Assembly (NCBI GenBank): GCA_013140935.1
Contig: JABFSD010000782.1
Location: 1 to 9,417 of the forward strand
Reading direction: 5' to 3'
Length of the DNA: 9,417 nt
Origin: Acidobacteriota bacterium
Lineage (GTDB): Bacteria > Acidobacteriota > Blastocatellia > RBC074
In this document: positions 6,254 to 9,417 of the stretch, piece after piece
Position numbering within the stretch: the stretch's first letter is position 1
Layout: each line of letters opens with the position of its first letter
Notes under the pieces: generated by a model
The model's database searches: none
What the model saw: the letters and a program-made list of their open reading frames with translations, nothing else
What the model was told of the DNA's origin: nothing
Program-made: the position numbers and the translations under genes

Positions 6254-6630
6254 CGTCGCATTTTCGCTATCACGTCTGCTGCGCTTTGTCCGATAGGCCA
6301 CTCTCGACCCATGGCTTCAGCGAGTTCGTGCCATTGAGATAGCCACGGTTCGGTTTCAAGCTGCGCCGACTGTTGATGGCCATTGTCGCGGCGCGCTTCC
6401 ATAAAAAGCTCATCCAGTTCGTCGTCTGTGATACCGCTTCCTTCAACTTGGCGACGGAAAGGTGCCAGCATCACATCAGAATCCATCCCGCCAATCGCCA
6501 AATCATCCTCAATTAACTTACGAACGTATTCTTCTGAACTCTTGCCTAATTCGCGTGCTTTCTCACCCAATGCAGTCAGCGTCTCAAACTGCAATCCTTT
6601 CACTTCCAGTGTTGCTGTTTGCATACTCAT
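6250..6630 (-). CDS. VapB-like antitoxin for the adjacent PIN toxin
   Basis: A 126-residue protein encoded just before the PIN toxin with a 4-nt ATGA overlap, the usual antitoxin-first order. Residues 5-45 (ATLEVKGLQFETLTALGEKARELGKSSEEYVRKLIED) fit a ribbon-helix-helix type beta strand plus two helices for DNA binding and dimerisation. The middle segment ITDDELDELFMEARRD (67-82) is an acidic helix. The C-terminus WHELAEAMGREWPIGQSAAD (100-119) plus VIAKMRR resembles toxin-wrapping tails of PIN-associated antitoxins. The protein is longer than minimal VapB (roughly 70-90 residues), as if two toxin-binding tails were joined in series. The ATG at 6630 follows GAGG (6637-6640) at a good distance. 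It probably represses its own operon, but I see no clear operator palindrome. Confidence 0.75.
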   Translation of the reverse strand: MSMQTATLEVKGLQFETLTALGEKARELGKSSEEYVRKLIEDDLAIGGMDSDVMLAPFRRQVEGSGITDDELDELFMEARRDNGHQQSAQLETEPWLSQWHELAEAMGREWPIGQSAADVIAKMRR

Positions 6631-6633
6631 AAC

Positions 6634-6693
6634 TTACCTCACTTTCGCCGCTAATTTACGCGCTTCCCGCGCTCCTGCCAATAGCTTGTTCAA
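6634..6693 (-). other. In-frame open tail of 19 codons after the hicB stop
   Basis: Immediately after the hicB TGA (6694-6696) the same frame continues from a TTG for 19 codons, LNKLLAGAREARKLAAKVR, to TAA at 6634-6636. Its last codons contain the GAGG ribosome site of the VapB-like gene. It has a plausible helical, basic composition but no ribosome site of its own that I can see. It may be chance, a former C-terminal extension of HicB, or a relic of a lost gene. There is no evidence that it is translated. Confidence 0.2.
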
Positions 6694-6912
6694 TCAGACC
6701 ACGCGCCGAACATCAGCATATTCAATAGTGCAAGCAGGCACAGGAATCGGTTGCCCGTCTTCGCGCAAGCCTTCGAGATAAAATTCAATCGCCTCGTGAA
6801 TCAACGGCAAAACTTCTTCCTTCGATTCGCCGACGGCTACGCAGCCCGGCAAATCGGGGACGTAAGCGCCAAAACTGGTTGGCTCTGGTTCGATGATGAC
6901 AGCGTAACGCAT
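6694..6912 (-). CDS. hicB: HicB-family antitoxin-like protein, orphan
   Basis: A 72-residue protein with the HicB partial RNase H-like fold: MRYAVIIEPEPTSFGAYVPD, LPGCVAVGESKEEV and the helix LIHEAIEFYLEGLREDG, followed by a PIPVP turn. It has the length of minimal HicB proteins and lacks the C-terminal DNA-binding domain of longer ones. HicB normally blocks the HicA mRNA interferase, but no hicA is present on either side. Upstream is the acyl-CoA synthetase and downstream the VapB-like antitoxin. The ATG at 6912 lies 6 nt after the synthetase stop, with AAAGG overlapping that stop region, so the gene is probably translated from the same mRNA. It may act on a HicA elsewhere or have been retained alone. 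Confidence 0.85.
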   Translation of the reverse strand: MRYAVIIEPEPTSFGAYVPDLPGCVAVGESKEEVLPLIHEAIEFYLEGLREDGQPIPVPACTIEYADVRRVV

Positions 6913-6918
6913 AAACCT

Positions 6919-8517
6919 TTACCCCACTCGTTTTTCTCTACCCTGCCAAAACTTTTCGCGCAACAAATTCTTCTGAATCTTGCCGGTCGCAGTACGCGGC
7001 AAGGCGTCAACGAAACTCACCACGCGCGGACATTTGAAATGCGCCATGCGTTCGCGGCAGAACGCGATTAAGTCCGCTTCGTCAGCCGTCATCCCTGGTT
7101 TCAATACGACCAGAGCGGCAATGGTTTCGCCCCATTGTTCGTGCGGGACGCCGATGCAAGCGGCTTCGAGTACCGCGGGATGTTTATAGAGCATGCCTTC
7201 GACTTCAATCGAAGAAACGTTTTCGCCGCCGGAGATGATGAGGTCTTTTTTGCGGTCTACGATCTCGACCATGCCTTCGTTATCCATCGTAGCCATATCG
7301 CCCGTGTGAAACCATCCATCAACGATCACGGCTTCTGTGGCTTCAGGTTGTTGCCAGTAACCAGCCATTACGACGTTGGAGCGCGCGATGATTTCGCCTA
7401 CGGCTTGGCCGTCGGGCGCGATGTCTTGGCCTTGTTCGTCAACGACGCGAATTTGCACGCCGAGCATTTCGTAGCCCGTCCGCGTTTGTACGCGATACTT
7501 TTCTTCTGCGGGTGAGTCGCGCATGTGCGGTTTGACTTTCGAGACGGTGAGGAAGGGCGAAGTCTCGGTCAGGCCGTAAATCTGAATCACTTGCCAGCCG
7601 AGTTTTTCCTGCATGCCTTCGATCAGGGCGCGTGGCGGAGCCGAACCGGCGGTGGCTACGCGCACGCCATTGCGCGGCAGTGCACCGCGTTTGTCATCAG
7701 TCAGCGGATGATTCAACGCCATGTTGATCATCGTCGGCGGCATGCAGGCGAATGACATGCGTTCTTTCGTCACCAATTCAAAAAACGCAGCCGGTTCATA
7801 TTTTTTGACGATGACGTGTTTTGCGCCTACACCTGTGACGGCGTAAGGCAAGCCCCAGCCGTTGCAATGAAACTGCGCCAGCGTATGCACATAAACATCG
7901 TCGTGCGTCAGGCCGAATTCGATGACTGAATTCATCGCGTTGAGATAGAGATTGCGGTGCGTGAGCATCACGCCTTTCGGGCGTCCGGTCGTGCCGGAGG
8001 TGTAAAGGATGCAGGCCGTGTCGTTCTCGCCTACGTCAGCCGGTTTCGGTGCAGCGGCGTCAGCACTCGCCAACAACGTTTCGTAATCCTGCCAGCCGTC
8101 ATACGTCTTGCCTTCGTCGCTATGCGAAATGAAATGCTGCACACTGGGCAATTGCTGGCGAATCGAATTTACGCTCTCCACTAACCCATCTTCGACGATG
8201 ACGATTTTGGCTCCGCCGTGGTTGAGGATGTAATCGAAATCGCTGGCGACCAACCGAAAGTTGATCGGCATATACACCGCGCCCATCAGCGGTGCGCCGA
8301 AGAAACCATCCATCATGCGATGGCTGTTTTGCGAGATGATGGATACGCGGTCGTTTTGCGCGACGCCGAGCGAACGCATGAGATTGACCCAACGGTTTGC
8401 GCGCTCGCCGAGTTGGTTATAAGTCAGTCGCACATCGCCAGAAACTACGGCTTCGCATTCGCCGTAAACGTTCAACGCGCGGCGCAAAAAATCATATTCA
8501 TTGAGTGGAACGATCAA
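6919..8517 (-). CDS. AMP-forming acyl-CoA synthetase (medium/long-chain fatty acid type)
   Basis: A 532-residue member of the adenylate-forming superfamily that activates a carboxylic acid with ATP to an acyl-AMP and transfers it to CoA. Motifs are complete: the P-loop YTSGTTGRPKG (172-182), YGLTE (314-318), GWFHTGD (401-407), hinge DRKKD (421-425) with SGGENVSS, and the C-terminal catalytic Lys in PRTATGK (K513). Length and motifs fit the fatty-acyl/AMP-binding branch; substrate chain length cannot be read. The start is TTG at 8515-8517, because a perfect AGGAGG (8524-8529) lies 6 nt upstream and MIVPLNEYDFLRRAL is a natural beginning. A longer frame adds 35 residues encoded by the inverted repeat, which I reject. 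It heads the minus-strand gene series; hicB starts 6 nt after its stop. Confidence 0.93.
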   Translation of the reverse strand: MIVPLNEYDFLRRALNVYGECEAVVSGDVRLTYNQLGERANRWVNLMRSLGVAQNDRVSIISQNSHRMMDGFFGAPLMGAVYMPINFRLVASDFDYILNHGGAKIVIVEDGLVESVNSIRQQLPSVQHFISHSDEGKTYDGWQDYETLLASADAAAPKPADVGENDTACILYTSGTTGRPKGVMLTHRNLYLNAMNSVIEFGLTHDDVYVHTLAQFHCNGWGLPYAVTGVGAKHVIVKKYEPAAFFELVTKERMSFACMPPTMINMALNHPLTDDKRGALPRNGVRVATAGSAPPRALIEGMQEKLGWQVIQIYGLTETSPFLTVSKVKPHMRDSPAEEKYRVQTRTGYEMLGVQIRVVDEQGQDIAPDGQAVGEIIARSNVVMAGYWQQPEATEAVIVDGWFHTGDMATMDNEGMVEIVDRKKDLIISGGENVSSIEVEGMLYKHPAVLEAACIGVPHEQWGETIAALVVLKPGMTADEADLIAFCRERMAHFKCPRVVSFVDALPRTATGKIQKNLLREKFWQGREKRVG

Positions 8518-8523
8518 GGGTGG

Positions 8524-8529
8524 CCTCCT
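8524..8529 (-). promoter_or_regulatory. Perfect Shine-Dalgarno site deciding a TTG start
   Basis: AGGAGG on the minus strand is 6 nt before the TTG at 8517 and is directly preceded by TTTT (8530-8533) and the end of the long inverted repeat. No in-frame ATG exists nearby, so this site is the main reason to prefer the TTG start for the acyl-CoA synthetase. Confidence 0.8.
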
Positions 8530-8533
8530 AAAA

Positions 8534-8654
8534 GTGGCGCAGACTTTAGTCTGTGATAACGTATCGTGGACTTTAGTCCGCGCATTATCACTACATAATT
8601 TTAGGCGCGGACTAAAGTCCACGATACGTTATCACAGACTAAAGTCTGCGCCAC
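8534..8654. repeat. Perfect inverted repeat with 50-bp arms in the divergent intergenic gap
   Basis: The arms 8534-8583 and 8605-8654 are perfectly complementary over 50 bp, separated by a 21-nt AT-rich loop. Each arm contains CAGACTTTAGTCTG and GGACTTTAGTCC palindromes. The layout is the same as in the element at 2786-2901: GTGGCGCA, first palindrome, a spacer of about 11-12 nt, then GTGGACTTTAGTCCGC. It occupies 121 of the 147 bases between the start codons of the acyl-CoA synthetase and the APC permease, so whatever promoters drive these two genes must lie in or across it, unless they lie inside the neighbouring coding sequence. Confidence 0.95.
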
Positions 8655-8664
8655 GCCTGCTGCT

Positions 8665-9417
8665 ATGAACCAATTAAAACGTGCGCTGAAATTGCGCGAC
8701 TTGATCTTGCTGAACATCGTCGCGGTTTATACGCCCAGCACGCTCTCGCAAACGATGTCGTTGGGCCGCGCAAGCTTGCTGGTCTGGCTCGTCGCCTTGC
8801 TCAGTTTCATGCTGCCTTATGCCGCCGCGTTGGCTGACCTCGCACGTCAGCATCCGCGCGAAGGTGGCGTTTATGCGTGGACACGTATGGCCTTCGGCGA
8901 TCTGCACGGATTCATCTGCGGCTGGTGTTATTGGGTAAATACCTTTCTTTACGTGCCCAGCATTTTTCTCGGACTGGCTTCGGTCGCCGCCTTGCTGGGC
9001 GGAGCCCAACTCACCGACAACAAAAATCTCGTGGTGCTGATTGCTTGCGGCACACTTTTGCTTTCAGCCTGTTTGCACATCGTCGGGTTGGGACAAGGCA
9101 AGTGGTTGCAAAACCTCGGCGCGTTCGGACGGCTGGCGATTGCCGTGGGCTTGGTTGCCGCTGGGCTATGGCGCTGGTTCCATCCTGTAGCAGTTGAGAA
9201 TGCCGCCGCCGTTGAATCACTCACCGCGCTGCAATCGTTCGCGCTCTGGCCTTTCATCCTGAACGCGCTGGTCGGACTCGATCTAGGCTCCGCCATGAGC
9301 GACGAAGCCGATGCGCCGCAAAGCGACATCCCGCGTTCGCTGTTAATCGGCGGCGTGGCAGTCGCAGCGTGTTATCTGCTCACTTTCGGCGCAACGATTG
9401 TGATCGGTTTGAATGAG
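8665..9417 (+). CDS. APC-superfamily amino acid permease, N-terminal part, cut by the right edge
   Basis: An open plus-strand frame of 251 codons without a stop. It begins MNQLKRALKLRDLILLNIVAV, typical of APC-family transporters with a short cytoplasmic N-terminus before TM1. The helices that follow include LLVWLVALLSFMLPYAAALADLA (about residues 38-60), then the family hallmark EGGVYAWTRMAFGDLHGFICGW (about 66-87), a helix around 91-112, and further helices near 121-141, 150-169, 190-206 and 225-248. This covers about half of a 12-TM transporter. Substrate specificity cannot be assigned. The start ATG is 10 nt after the inverted repeat and has no clear Shine-Dalgarno, so translation may be weak or the start imprecise. 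The gene is divergent from the acyl-CoA synthetase. Confidence 0.85.
   Translation, partial: MNQLKRALKLRDLILLNIVAVYTPSTLSQTMSLGRASLLVWLVALLSFMLPYAAALADLARQHPREGGVYAWTRMAFGDLHGFICGWCYWVNTFLYVPSIFLGLASVAALLGGAQLTDNKNLVVLIACGTLLLSACLHIVGLGQGKWLQNLGAFGRLAIAVGLVAAGLWRWFHPVAVENAAAVESLTALQSFALWPFILNALVGLDLGSAMSDEADAPQSDIPRSLLIGGVAVAACYLLTFGATIVIGLNE

Noticed and set aside
8518..8622. N-terminal extension of the acyl-CoA synthetase by 35 residues
   Set aside because: These residues would be encoded by the inverted repeat, and the perfect AGGAGG at 8524-8529 points to the TTG at 8517 instead.

Overview
The window is densely coded bacterial DNA with ten supported protein genes, two of them cut by the window edges. 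Nine lie on the minus strand and one on the plus strand. The organism looks like a moderately GC-rich soil-type bacterium. The boundary elements built from mini-palindromes (GGACTTTAGTCC, CAGGCTTCAGCCTG) and a GAGACAGAG-type low-complexity tract remind me of Acidobacteriota, class Blastocatellia. That placement is an inference from memory of such genomes, since no rRNA or marker gene is present.

Layout from left to right. Positions 1-363 (minus) hold the N-terminal 121 codons of an unrecognised charged protein that runs off the left edge. Positions 382-515 hold an element made of four 7-3-7 hairpins. Positions 515-2650 (minus) encode a 711-residue protein that I read as a nucleoside-deoxyribosyltransferase-like (DRHyd) domain, a TPR scaffold of the MAP3K TRAFs-binding/TPR-S type, and a C-terminal SLOG domain. 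This is the domain logic of the N-terminal half of animal ASK1, with a SLOG nucleotide sensor added. Positions 2651-2901 hold its probable promoter and a 52-bp-arm inverted repeat. Positions 2900-3439 (minus) encode a stand-alone SLOG protein whose motifs match the C-terminal domain of the 711-residue protein.

From 8517 leftward to 2900 runs a tight same-strand series: acyl-CoA synthetase, HicB-like antitoxin, VapB-like antitoxin, VapC PIN toxin, polar-amino-acid ABC ATPase, fused substrate-binding/permease protein, then the SLOG gene. The joints are 6 nt, 63 nt, an ATGA overlap, a TAATG overlap, an ATGA overlap and 5 nt. This suggests one polycistronic unit mixing metabolism, transport, toxin-antitoxin control and a putative nucleotide sensor. 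At the right, a perfect 50-bp-arm inverted repeat (8534-8654) fills the divergent gap between the acyl-CoA synthetase and a plus-strand APC-superfamily permease that runs off the right edge.

The strongest candidate for an under-described system is the pair of SLOG proteins with the DRHyd-TPR-S scaffold. The family reasoning points to sensing of an NAD- or nucleotide-derived signal in a conflict or stress response. What the output effector would be is not visible here; the truncated left-edge gene is the nearest candidate.
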